A DNA stretch of 64,000 bases. It comes from a virus. This document shows, one piece after another, positions 26,475 to 34,545 of the stretch. Location: IMG/VR virus record IMGVR_UViG_3300027777_000031, positions 1-64,000 of that record, one strand, 5' to 3'. The translations under genes and the position numbers were made by a program. The stretch's first letter is position 1. Each line of letters opens with the position of its first letter. Under the pieces are notes generated by a model. That model was given only the letters and a program-made list of their open reading frames with translations. It made no database searches and was not told the origin of the DNA.

Positions 26475-28322
26475 TTATCTCAATTCTCTTAAATCGAATG
26501 TTCTAACACCATCAACAGTAATTCTTCCGTAAAAGCGATTGTTGACCATCTTCTTAGCGTAACGGGTCATAATACCTTTTATCGGTGTAAAGTTGAATGG
26601 GTTGTACATTGTTGGAGTTAATTGTAACGGTACATACGGTGCGTAGATGTATCCTGTGTCTAACAATGATGTTCCTTTGTGTCCTACTAACACTGTGTTA
26701 GCTGGGAAGTAAGGGTCACGGTAAACTTGGTAACGTCCTGCTAATGTTCCAACTCTCTCAATACCCATATTGTATTGGTCTTGCTCAGGAGACGCGTTAG
26801 ATACGTGGAAGTATTCTAAATCGTCAAAGATAGCAGAGATTTCAGAAGAAACCACAATCCAGTTAGCACCACCTCTTAAAGTAGATTTGTGGATTTGAGC
26901 TGATAATTGGTTAATCGCTGTGATTAACGTTTGGTTCCAGTCTTTTTGAGTGTAGTTTGTAGTTGCAGAAATTCTTCTCCATCCGTTGTAATCCCATCTT
27001 AAAGTCCAAGCTGCACCTTTACGTAAATCTCTTAAGATTTCACGGTCGATTTCAGCCGCAACTTGTTCAGATAATAAAGCTGTTAATTCAGCTTCAGCAT
27101 CGATGTTATGGAAAGCCGCAACGTCTTGAGCTAACTCAGGAGACCATTGTGCTCTTAATTTTCTTTCAGTTACAGAAACTGTTACAGAATCTAAGTCGAA
27201 AGAAACCTCACCGATTTTATCTTCGAATTCTAATTCTTCGTAACGTCTGAATACCGCTTTAATGTTAGTTTGACTCGCTGATACACCACTCCAAGTAGCT
27301 GCTAATAAAGTAGCTCCTGAGTATCCATCAGGTGTTGATTGACTACAAGATACACATACAGGTACTTGAGTATCAATTTCTAAGTAAATAGTACCTTGTG
27401 CAGAACAGATATTTTTGAATGAACCTCCATTACCATCTGATGCCCAAGAAGTTTGACTTGTACTACCATATTGAACAATTCCTTGACCATATTTTTGAGT
27501 AACAACTCTAAATAATAAGTTAGTAAATGTATTTGTTCCTAATTGAGCCGCAACTGCCGCGTTATCAGTATACAATTTAAGACCTGATAAGAATTCTTCA
27601 GTATCCATTTCTTGACCCATAGGACCAATTAATTTTCCATCACCTGTGTTAGAGAAACCTGACATAGCGATTAAGATTTTTCTAAATTCAGTGTTTGCTG
27701 TTGTAGTATATGCTGCAGGAATTAACGCTCCATTAGACCATTGTACTGTAGTACAAGATGCTGTAATAGCTGACCATCTACCTTTAGAATAATCAAATAA
27801 ACCTTCAGGGTCTAAACCTGGTTCAGTTCCTTCGTAGAATAAATCATAAAGGTTTTTTTGGTAAGCACCTGTGTCAGTACCATAACCAGCACCCGGATTA
27901 CCAGGATAGTTACCCGGAGAACCTACCGGTGCGTAGTGTTGACCTGAATTAGCCTCAATACCATTTGCAGAAGTCGCTCCTGTATATCCTTGAATTTTAG
28001 GTACAAAGAAGAATAATTTACCGATTGGTAAATTCATTGCTTGTACAGATACGATTTCATTCGCTAATAATTTAGAGAATACTCTTCTTACGATAGGGAA
28101 AACAACAGTTTCAAAAGCTCCGTTAGAACCTTCACCTGTAGCTTCGTTTATCAAGAAAGACGCTTGGTTCTCATATAACTGAGCTACGTTTTCTCTCATA
28201 TGTCCTTTAAGACCTTCTAGGAATCCTAATTTATCCCATTTGTTGATTGTGTCTTCTTTAATAACTTTAAGGTGTTTTAACCCAATGTTACCTACAAGAC
28301 CTGATTCTAATAATGCTCCCAT
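26475..28322 (-). CDS. major capsid protein, T4 gp23-like
   Basis: The protein has 615 residues. After a helical leader, FLINE (56-60) is followed by ATGEGSNGAFETVVFPIVRR, matching the position and form of the T4 gp23 maturation site (cleavage after an (I/L)xE motif near residue 65). The segment after it, VRRVFSKLLANEIVSVQAMN then PIGKLFFF, is the conserved start of the HK97-fold shell in this family. It ends with RITVDGVRTFDLRELR. Its position after the scaffold and protease genes reproduces the T4 order 21-22-23. It has its own terminator, as expected for the most abundant product. Confidence 0.88.
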   Translation of the reverse strand: MGALLESGLVGNIGLKHLKVIKEDTINKWDKLGFLEGLKGHMRENVAQLYENQASFLINEATGEGSNGAFETVVFPIVRRVFSKLLANEIVSVQAMNLPIGKLFFFVPKIQGYTGATSANGIEANSGQHYAPVGSPGNYPGNPGAGYGTDTGAYQKNLYDLFYEGTEPGLDPEGLFDYSKGRWSAITASCTTVQWSNGALIPAAYTTTANTEFRKILIAMSGFSNTGDGKLIGPMGQEMDTEEFLSGLKLYTDNAAVAAQLGTNTFTNLLFRVVTQKYGQGIVQYGSTSQTSWASDGNGGSFKNICSAQGTIYLEIDTQVPVCVSCSQSTPDGYSGATLLAATWSGVSASQTNIKAVFRRYEELEFEDKIGEVSFDLDSVTVSVTERKLRAQWSPELAQDVAAFHNIDAEAELTALLSEQVAAEIDREILRDLRKGAAWTLRWDYNGWRRISATTNYTQKDWNQTLITAINQLSAQIHKSTLRGGANWIVVSSEISAIFDDLEYFHVSNASPEQDQYNMGIERVGTLAGRYQVYRDPYFPANTVLVGHKGTSLLDTGYIYAPYVPLQLTPTMYNPFNFTPIKGIMTRYAKKMVNNRFYGRITVDGVRTFDLRELR

Positions 28323-28357
28323 TTTTTTGGTTTTTATTAATTTTAATTTATTTATTT

Positions 28358-29914
28358 TTATTTTATTTTTGTCATTAAATCTTTCATTCTTAAGAACTGT
28401 GGATTCTCATATGTTTTAGATTCAATTAAGTTAACTGCTCCTGTAGAAGGTGATTTTGCAATTGTTCTCTCGATTGACTCATTCATAGATTGAGTTTTAG
28501 TTCCTGCAGATAATTCGTTTTTAACAACTTGATATAAATTTTTAGATTCTTTAATAGTTTCAACACTATCAAATCTTCTTAAAATGTTAATTTTTTCTTG
28601 TTTTGATGTTGAGTGTTCAGTGAACAAACGTGTAGCGTAAGCTAAGTTTGAGTTGAATACCGCAACCTCGTTTAATTTACTTCTAAAAACATTAAGTGCT
28701 TTTCTGTATTCTTCATTTTTTTCTCTAAGAATTTGTAATTCTTTGTTTGAAGAACTTTCTTTAATATTCGCATTAAAACTTGAATGAGCAAATGGTTTAG
28801 GTAAACCACCTTTTCTGAAATTAGACCCCATACCTAAAGTACGAACTCCTTCTTTAGTTTCAGATTTTTTCACAATAGGTTTTTTTGTTACTTCTTCTTT
28901 AGACTCAACTTTTTTAACCATTTTGTTTTTACCTAATTTATTACCAGCGTTTTCACCTTCTTTATATTCAAATTTAGGTTTTCCGGTAAATCTTGTAGGT
29001 TTAGCGTGGTCAGCGTGTTTCAACTTTGTTGGAGTTGCAAAACCATCACCTAAACTTGGATTTTTGTCGTATTTGAATTTAGATGGATTTCCAATGTTTT
29101 TACCAACAGGTTTTACAGACATTTTTTTAGATTCAGATTCGTAGATAGATTCATCCATCTCTTCTTCATCCTCTTCATCATCCATTTCGATTTCATAAAC
29201 GATTTCATCGTCCATATCATCTTCTTCATCCATTTCAAAATCTTTGTAGTGTCCATCACGTCTTTTAAAATCGTGGTCATTTCCACCCCATTCTTCGTCT
29301 TCGTCGTCCATATCTTCATCATCAGAACTAAACATTCTTTCAACAATACTTTCGATAGTTTCACCATCCATATCGTCTTCATCCATATCGTCTTCATCCA
29401 TTTCTTCCCAAGACTCGTCCATTTCTTCTTCTTCACCTTCACCAACAATCATATACTCTTTACCGGTTCCCTCATCTTTTAAGTGAGTGTTTCCTTTGTC
29501 GTCTTTTGTAACAACAATGTTATCATCCGGTCCCATAAGTTGAAATACTCTAAGTACTTCTTCATCGTCAGCATCAGTTAAGTCGATAGTGTCTTCGTCG
29601 TCCATATCTTCTTCGTCGTCACCGTCTTCATCTGAGTCGTCAGTATCATCAGTATCAATTTCGTCACCGTCATCTTCTGCATCATCACCAAATTTAATAT
29701 CGGCGATATCCTCAGAACCTTCAGGTCCTTCCATTTCAACGTCATCAGTTTCAACCTCATCATCTGCTTGTTCAGTTAGAGATTCTTTTACTAGGTCTTT
29801 GATTTCTTGTTTCATAGTAGAAGCAAGTATTCCTTTTGCGTTTTCAGCTACCGCTTCTTCCAAATTTTTCATTTGGATGATAGCCTCTTCAACTAAAGAT
29901 TTTTCTTTTGCCAT
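28358..29914 (-). CDS. prohead scaffold protein (gp22-like position), very acidic
   Basis: The protein has 518 residues. The N-terminus is helical (EKSLVEEAIIQMKNLEEAV); residues about 50-265 are extremely rich in Asp and Glu with repeated DDEDMDD-like runs; the middle is basic (KPTRFTGKPKFEYKEG); the C-terminus is coiled coil (SSNKELQILREKNEEYRKAL). It contains several (I/L)xE sites that the prohead protease could cut. Its place between protease and capsid genes and its composition fit a core scaffold like T4 gp22, though it is much longer (gp22 has about 270 residues). Confidence 0.6.
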   Translation of the reverse strand: MAKEKSLVEEAIIQMKNLEEAVAENAKGILASTMKQEIKDLVKESLTEQADDEVETDDVEMEGPEGSEDIADIKFGDDAEDDGDEIDTDDTDDSDEDGDDEEDMDDEDTIDLTDADDEEVLRVFQLMGPDDNIVVTKDDKGNTHLKDEGTGKEYMIVGEGEEEEMDESWEEMDEDDMDEDDMDGETIESIVERMFSSDDEDMDDEDEEWGGNDHDFKRRDGHYKDFEMDEEDDMDDEIVYEIEMDDEEDEEEMDESIYESESKKMSVKPVGKNIGNPSKFKYDKNPSLGDGFATPTKLKHADHAKPTRFTGKPKFEYKEGENAGNKLGKNKMVKKVESKEEVTKKPIVKKSETKEGVRTLGMGSNFRKGGLPKPFAHSSFNANIKESSSNKELQILREKNEEYRKALNVFRSKLNEVAVFNSNLAYATRLFTEHSTSKQEKINILRRFDSVETIKESKNLYQVVKNELSAGTKTQSMNESIERTIAKSPSTGAVNLIESKTYENPQFLRMKDLMTKIK

Positions 29915-30035
29915 TGTTTTTATATAGTTTTTAATATATAAATATCTCCCAATATGAAAAAAGTTTAAATTAAACTTAAATCACATTAGGTTTTTTATAC
30001 ATTGATAAATATCACCATAAAATAAAAAGCATAAA

Positions 30036-30060
30036 AAAAGAGGACATATAGTCCTCTTTT
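30036..30060 (-). terminator. terminator after the DUF4494-like gene
   Basis: AAAAGAGGAC / GTCCTCTTTT pair perfectly over 10 bp around an ATATA loop. It is the same design as the capsid-gene terminator at 26430, with the same loop. Confidence 0.7.
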
Positions 30061-30081
30061 ATTTAATAATTAAGATTTTAA

Positions 30082-30291
30082 TTACTCAATAACTTCGTCG
30101 ATTTTACTTTCAACAATTGATGTGATTCTCCACTCCATTGTGTAATGTTCAAAAACTTTAGTAACTTTAGCCTCTACATCAGTAGGGTTGTAACCACTTA
30201 CTAATTTTTCTTCTCTCATTTTTTTAATCTTTCCTGATTCGTTATCAACTGAATCTAAGGTAACTTTTGCGATAAAATACTTTTCTTCCAT
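30082..30291 (-). CDS. small DUF4494-like protein
   Basis: The protein has 69 residues: a beta-rich start (EEKYFIAKVTLDSVDNESGK), the segment KMREEKLVSGYNPTDVEAKV, and an ITSIVESKIDEVI end. This strand-helix-strand pattern resembles DUF4494, a small domain frequent in Bacteroidota and their phages. No catalytic residues are apparent. It lies 14 bases after the protease gene and before a terminator, so the two are probably cotranscribed. Confidence 0.5.
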   Translation of the reverse strand: MEEKYFIAKVTLDSVDNESGKIKKMREEKLVSGYNPTDVEAKVTKVFEHYTMEWRITSIVESKIDEVIE

Positions 30292-30305
30292 TTTTTGTTA
30301 TTTAT

Positions 30306-31031
30306 TTAGTATCCCAAATAATCGTTTAATTTTTTCATTAAGTCAAGCGATTTGTTTCCGGAATCTCCAACGTGTCTTTCAACACTCATTTTTTTCTCTT
30401 CTTCTAAGTTCTCATCGTATAGATGTTTGTCATCTTTATTTAAGAATAGATATGCTCCCGGAGTTGAAGGTGACGATACTAAGTCAAAACAGATTAATTC
30501 AAAATCATCCTGTACTTCATTTTGTTCCCCAATTTTTTTAAGTGACCCTACACCTCTTGAAGAGATACCTAACGTAACTCCTTGTCTAAGGTAGTTAGCG
30601 GCTAAGTCACCTTTGGTTGACACAATCCCTCTTTCGTGGAATCCCGGTGAAGTAAGTAATTTAATCTTACCCATTAGGACATTACCTTCCCACCATACTT
30701 CAGTGATTGCGTGAGATACTCTATCTAAATCGATTAGAGATGATTCAGGGTGATTTAACTCAGATAGAGCAGTTCCCTTCTTAATCATTTTTTTATAGTT
30801 CTCAGCCTCTCTTTTTAATATACGTTCAGGATATGTTCTACCATTTCTATTTGGGGTGTCATATTTTTGTAATACGGCATAAAATTCAAATGGTTTTGAG
30901 TGGTCTAACATTTCGTTAGATTCTCTAATTAAAGTTTCATTACGAGTATCATTTGGGTTAACATACCCTGCATCGTATTCAACTAATATACCTTTTCCTG
31001 ATTCGTTCGGTTGTAATATTCTTAAACTCAT
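30306..31031 (-). CDS. prohead core protease, T4 gp21-like
   Basis: The protein has 241 residues and the herpesvirus-assemblin-like serine protease fold of phage prohead proteases. Key segments are NRNGRTYPERIL, ALSELNHPESS with the catalytic His, and GVTLGISSRGVGSLK with the nucleophilic Ser, followed by CFDLVSSPSTPGA, where the Asp-x-Val-SxP motif is diagnostic. It matures the prohead by cutting after (I/L)xE in capsid, scaffold and internal proteins. Candidate targets here include the capsid protein (FLINE) and the leader-bearing proteins at 46-54 kb. Confidence 0.85.
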   Translation of the reverse strand: MSLRILQPNESGKGILVEYDAGYVNPNDTRNETLIRESNEMLDHSKPFEFYAVLQKYDTPNRNGRTYPERILKREAENYKKMIKKGTALSELNHPESSLIDLDRVSHAITEVWWEGNVLMGKIKLLTSPGFHERGIVSTKGDLAANYLRQGVTLGISSRGVGSLKKIGEQNEVQDDFELICFDLVSSPSTPGAYLFLNKDDKHLYDENLEEEKKMSVERHVGDSGNKSLDLMKKLNDYLGY

Positions 31032-31054
31032 TTCAAATGTTTTATTTATAAATA

Positions 31055-31525
31055 TTAAACATTCTCGGTTTGTAACGATTCTTCTATTAATTTGCTCTTT
31101 TTGGTTAGATAAAAATTAAAATTTTCATTGTTTAAAAAATTATCTTTAAAAATTTGATGTGTAATTTGTTGTAACGATTCTTTGATTTCATTTCCTTTAA
31201 AATCCATATCTTCTTGGATTAGGTAAAAATTTATTTCAAGATTCATAAATGATTTTTTATTTACATTTAGTCCGCTGGACCTTAAATCTAAATCTACTAT
31301 AAATTTTTCATCAAAAATTTTTTTGTTTATTGTCTCGTAAATTGAGTGTTTGATACTTCTACTTAGGTTAAGGACTGTTCTTGTCCAATTATCACATTCA
31401 TAAATTGGTTCGACCCAAGTTTGTATGTTTAAGTAGAGAGATTTGAGTTGGATTGAATCTACCGTTCCATATACAATTTTAGCTGTTTTGAATCCGTGTA
31501 GTAGAGAAGTTTTTCCCTTTTTCAT
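31055..31525 (-). CDS. hypothetical protein of the head module
   Basis: The protein has 156 residues, begins with a basic MKKGKTSLLHGFKTAKIVYG and continues as an alternating alpha/beta domain, including FIVDLDLRSSGLNV and LEINFYLIQ strands. It lies 23 bases upstream of the prohead protease in the same transcription unit. No motif or family is recognised; a minor head or neck component is possible from position only. Confidence 0.5.
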   Translation of the reverse strand: MKKGKTSLLHGFKTAKIVYGTVDSIQLKSLYLNIQTWVEPIYECDNWTRTVLNLSRSIKHSIYETINKKIFDEKFIVDLDLRSSGLNVNKKSFMNLEINFYLIQEDMDFKGNEIKESLQQITHQIFKDNFLNNENFNFYLTKKSKLIEESLQTENV

Positions 31526-31597
31526 TAAATTTCATATTTTCCCGTTTATTTTTTAAAATAATAGGGATTTTTATGTGTAATGTCAAAACTTTTTTGT

Positions 31598-31603
31598 AGG
31601 AGG
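31598..31603 (+). promoter_or_regulatory. strong Shine-Dalgarno of the bS21 gene
   Basis: AGGAGG, preceded by T and followed by A, stands seven bases before the ATG at 31611. It is fully complementary to the 16S anti-Shine-Dalgarno sequence. It is the only perfect, correctly spaced example I noticed ahead of a gene in this window, where other starts lack one. Confidence 0.75.
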
Positions 31604-31610
31604 AAGATAT

Positions 31611-31814
31611 ATGTATTATATGATAATAGTAAAACTAAATAACAACGTAACGATTGAAAAGGCTTTAAAACTTTATAAAAGTAAAGTTATTAAGACTCGT
31701 CAAAGTGGGGAACTTTTTAAAAGAAAGGAATTTGTTAAGAAGTCTGTTATTAAGAGAAATGAACTTTCTAAGGCTAAGTATGTCCAAAAAAAGTTCAATT
31801 CTGATAATGATTAA
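31611..31814 (+). CDS. rpsU: ribosomal protein bS21
   Basis: The protein has 67 residues, the normal length for bS21. The signature runs MIIVKLNNNVTIEKALKLY, then SKVIKTRQSGELFKRKEF, KKSVIKRNELSKAKYVQKK. bS21 sits on the small ribosomal subunit near the anti-Shine-Dalgarno. The start at 31611 fits the Shine-Dalgarno at 31598-31603; an ATG at 31620 is too far from it. The gene is a lone plus-strand insertion in the minus-strand head module and overlaps the next minus gene end by four bases. bS21 is among the ribosomal proteins most often found in phages. Confidence 0.85.
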   Translation: MYYMIIVKLNNNVTIEKALKLYKSKVIKTRQSGELFKRKEFVKKSVIKRNELSKAKYVQKKFNSDND

Positions 31815-32530
31815 AGATTCTCTTTAAGATTCTTAAGTTTGAAGTACGTAAGTTTATCGTATTTTTCAGAAATCACTTTTGAAATAGTTTCATCAATTCT
31901 TGTTTGCATTGATTTATCAGTGCTAGCATCTTTCATTTCCGTTAGTTTCGTAACCACGCTTTCTTTGATTGTATTATATTTTTCATTCAATGTTGAATCG
32001 TCTTCTGATAACAAATCAATTAATTCTTTTTTATCCGATTCATTTAAACCATCAATATAACTTTTGATAGTTTTGTTTGCAACACTTACCATAGTTGATA
32101 ATGGTAGGTCAATTCCTTCAGTTTTTGTGATTGGTAATTTTTTAAGAGATTCTGAAATAACTTTTCTACTTTTGATTTTAGATTCAATAGTTAAAACATC
32201 GTTAGAGAATAACGTATCAATATCTGTATAGTTATTTTCAACATTTTTATTTCCAACCCAAGCAACGATTTTGTTGATATCCGATTGTTTTATTTTGTTT
32301 ACAGTATTCTCGTAAAGTTTAATACTCTCATTGATATAATCGTTACAGTAAGATTCACTTAATGATTTTGGAGAACCCAATTCATCGTATAAGTAAAACA
32401 ACTTGCAAATGTTTTTATTTTCAATAACAAGTTTCTTAAATGTTTTTAATTCGTTTTTGAATGTGTCGTTAGCGTATGATTCTAATAACACATTTTCTAT
32501 TCTTGATTTTAGTAATCCAAAATTTTTCAT
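31811..32530 (-). CDS. hypothetical helical protein, possible prohead core protein
   Basis: The protein has 239 residues, almost entirely predicted helix, rich in Lys, Glu, Ser and Asn. Its N-terminus, MKNFGLLKSRIENVLLESYA, is a short amphipathic helix with an LLE-S site of the form cut by gp21-type proteases. It lies directly after the portal gene, where T4 carries the small core proteins gp67 and gp68. This placement and composition suggest an internal or core protein; there is no sequence-level match that I can claim. Confidence 0.45.
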   Translation of the reverse strand: MKNFGLLKSRIENVLLESYANDTFKNELKTFKKLVIENKNICKLFYLYDELGSPKSLSESYCNDYINESIKLYENTVNKIKQSDINKIVAWVGNKNVENNYTDIDTLFSNDVLTIESKIKSRKVISESLKKLPITKTEGIDLPLSTMVSVANKTIKSYIDGLNESDKKELIDLLSEDDSTLNEKYNTIKESVVTKLTEMKDASTDKSMQTRIDETISKVISEKYDKLTYFKLKNLKENL

Positions 32531-32544
32531 ATCTAATTTTTATT

Positions 32545-32551
32545 ATAAATA
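32545..32551 (-). promoter_or_regulatory. candidate late promoter motif (minus strand TATTTAT)
   Basis: On the minus strand the sequence reads GATATTTATAATAAAAA and stands 14 bases before the ATG of the gene at 31811-32530. It is one of the clearest examples of the motif repeated ahead of head and accessory genes. Confidence 0.45.
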
Positions 32552-32552
32552 T

Positions 32553-34433
32553 CTAATCTTTTAGAAGTTTACCTAATTGTTCTTCAATATCTCCTAAAGA
32601 ATTTTTTCCTTTGGATAAATCAATGTATGATTCATCTTCGGTTAATGATGCACTCTCAACTAAAATTTTTAAATTATCTCTCTTAAATGACTCAGGAGTT
32701 ACTTCACCACCCGGTGCTGGTGCCGGAGCTTCAGGTGCCGGAGCTTCAGGTGCTCCTGCTTCAGGTGCTCCACCCGGTTCAGGTCCACCTAAACTTTCCA
32801 TTCCTCCTCCGAAGCCTCCTCCTCCACCAGGAGGTGGTGGTGGGGATGACGGTGCCGCTCCACCTGCAGTTGTACCTGAAGGAGCGTTACCGTATAATTT
32901 ATCAATATTATCAAAGATTCCCGTATGAGTAATAATAGTTGCGGTGTTTGCTAATTCAGCTCCTACAGCCATCTCAATTCTTTGTTGTTGTAAATCAAGT
33001 TTAATTTCCTCATCTGAGAATCCTAAAATATGTTTCTTAGCCCACGATACAGATACCGGAGCGATTCCCGCAATTGCTGCAACACCTTGTTGGTATAACG
33101 CAATTTTTTCTTTCCAAAGTTCAATTTTTAATAAATCGGCTTGTGATGATGGATTTGTTAACGCTAGTGTAAAGTTTGATAATTCATCTTCAAAACCTAA
33201 TAGAAATAAATGAATGATTGCAATTTTATTTAATTCAGCAATCATAGATTTTTGAATTTTATTAATTGTTCTTGCAAAACGAATATCCATTAAAGATAAA
33301 TTTTTACCATCACCAGCAGTTTCCTCAAAACCTAAGAACGCTTTTGGAACACGAAGTGCTGTTAATAATTTCTTTTGGATATATTCGATATCGGCAATTT
33401 CAGATAAGTTTGTTGCTCCCGGTAATGTATCAATTGGTGATGCGGCCGCTGGGTCTCTAACAGGAATAAAGTAATCTTGGTCAACGGCCATTTGATTAAA
33501 TCTCATATCCACATTACCTGTTTTAGAATCCACAACTTGGTCTCTTTTAAATTTGTTCGCCACACGTTGTACATACGCTTCAACATCTTTATCATCCATA
33601 TTCCCAACGAATACTTTGAATACACGTCTTTCAGGGGCTCTTGATGTTCTATAGATTAACATCGCGTCTTCAGACAACAATAATTGTTTCCAAATACGTC
33701 TTGCTTTTTCTAACATAGATGTTCCGTATGGGAGTTTTCTGTCATCACCTAATAATCTAAAGTGAGCAATCTCCCAAGAGTTGAACTCCATATCTTTGGC
33801 TTTCCATTTAAATCTTAGTCCTTTATTTTCCGCAGGTTCTTCAATATTTGCAGATTTGGCCGCCATACCTCTTTCCAAACGCTCAATTTCAATGTTTGGT
33901 AATTGCATACAACCAACAATACCTTTATCAGAATCCAATTTTAAATAAACAAAGTTATCACCATATTTACAAGTATTTCTTGTCCACATAGTTAAGTTTG
34001 TATTGATATCTAATACATTGTTAAATAAATCGGCTAGTATGGATTTTATTCTTTTTGATTCGGAATAAATTTGTAACATATAACCATTCTCATCAACAGT
34101 TGTTGATTCTTCACCATAAATGTCTAACGCCGCTGATATTTCAGGGGTATATTCCATTGACTCGTAATCATAGAATGAAGCTAAACGAGTTGGTTCATAA
34201 TAAACGGCTTGAGTATATAAGTTACTTTCAATTTTAGTCCATTGATTAGATAAATAAAAAGTTTGTTGAGCTTGTAATTTTTCTCTTTCATATTCGGCTT
34301 GAGAAGTAGTTTTTAATAACTCTTTTTTGTCAAGCTTATATGTTGGGTAGTCTTGATTTAATAGGGAATTTGGACCAAAGGCTCTTGATAACCTCTGCCA
34401 AACCGTTAAATCGTTATTTTGATTATTTTCCAT
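32553..34433 (-). CDS. portal protein, T4 gp20-like
   Basis: The protein has 626 residues. The region ASFYDYESMEYTPEISAALD followed by IYGEES matches the conserved portal motif of T4-like phages (Y-x-x-M-x-x-xPE-xxxA-D). Further portal features are WTRNTCKYGDNFVYLK, YGTSMLEKARRIWKQLLLSE with DAMLIYR, and PERRVFKVFVGN. The last 120 residues are a Pro/Gly/Ala-rich flexible tail (GGGGGFGG, repeated APEAPAP) not present in T4 gp20. It forms the 12-fold ring at the packaging vertex. Position next to the terminase gene agrees. Confidence 0.88.
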   Translation of the reverse strand: MENNQNNDLTVWQRLSRAFGPNSLLNQDYPTYKLDKKELLKTTSQAEYEREKLQAQQTFYLSNQWTKIESNLYTQAVYYEPTRLASFYDYESMEYTPEISAALDIYGEESTTVDENGYMLQIYSESKRIKSILADLFNNVLDINTNLTMWTRNTCKYGDNFVYLKLDSDKGIVGCMQLPNIEIERLERGMAAKSANIEEPAENKGLRFKWKAKDMEFNSWEIAHFRLLGDDRKLPYGTSMLEKARRIWKQLLLSEDAMLIYRTSRAPERRVFKVFVGNMDDKDVEAYVQRVANKFKRDQVVDSKTGNVDMRFNQMAVDQDYFIPVRDPAAASPIDTLPGATNLSEIADIEYIQKKLLTALRVPKAFLGFEETAGDGKNLSLMDIRFARTINKIQKSMIAELNKIAIIHLFLLGFEDELSNFTLALTNPSSQADLLKIELWKEKIALYQQGVAAIAGIAPVSVSWAKKHILGFSDEEIKLDLQQQRIEMAVGAELANTATIITHTGIFDNIDKLYGNAPSGTTAGGAAPSSPPPPPGGGGGFGGGMESLGGPEPGGAPEAGAPEAPAPEAPAPAPGGEVTPESFKRDNLKILVESASLTEDESYIDLSKGKNSLGDIEEQLGKLLKD

Positions 34434-34545
34434 ATTATAAATTTAATTATATTTTTTCTTATATAAATACTTGATAATTCTACATTCCACTTCCGTCATA
34501 ATTATCGGTTGTTAATATTTCTAAAATTGTTCCGTTATAAAAAAG

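Noticed and set aside
28923-29927. Open frames antisense or alternate to the acidic scaffold gene
   Set aside because: GAT/GAA repeats leave other frames free of stops; the resulting proteins are pure Ser, Lys/Met or Ile/Phe low complexity.
32611-32932. Two overlapping plus-strand frames opposite the portal C-terminus
   Set aside because: They arise from the Pro/Gly/Ala codons of the portal tail and have no promoter or protein-like composition.
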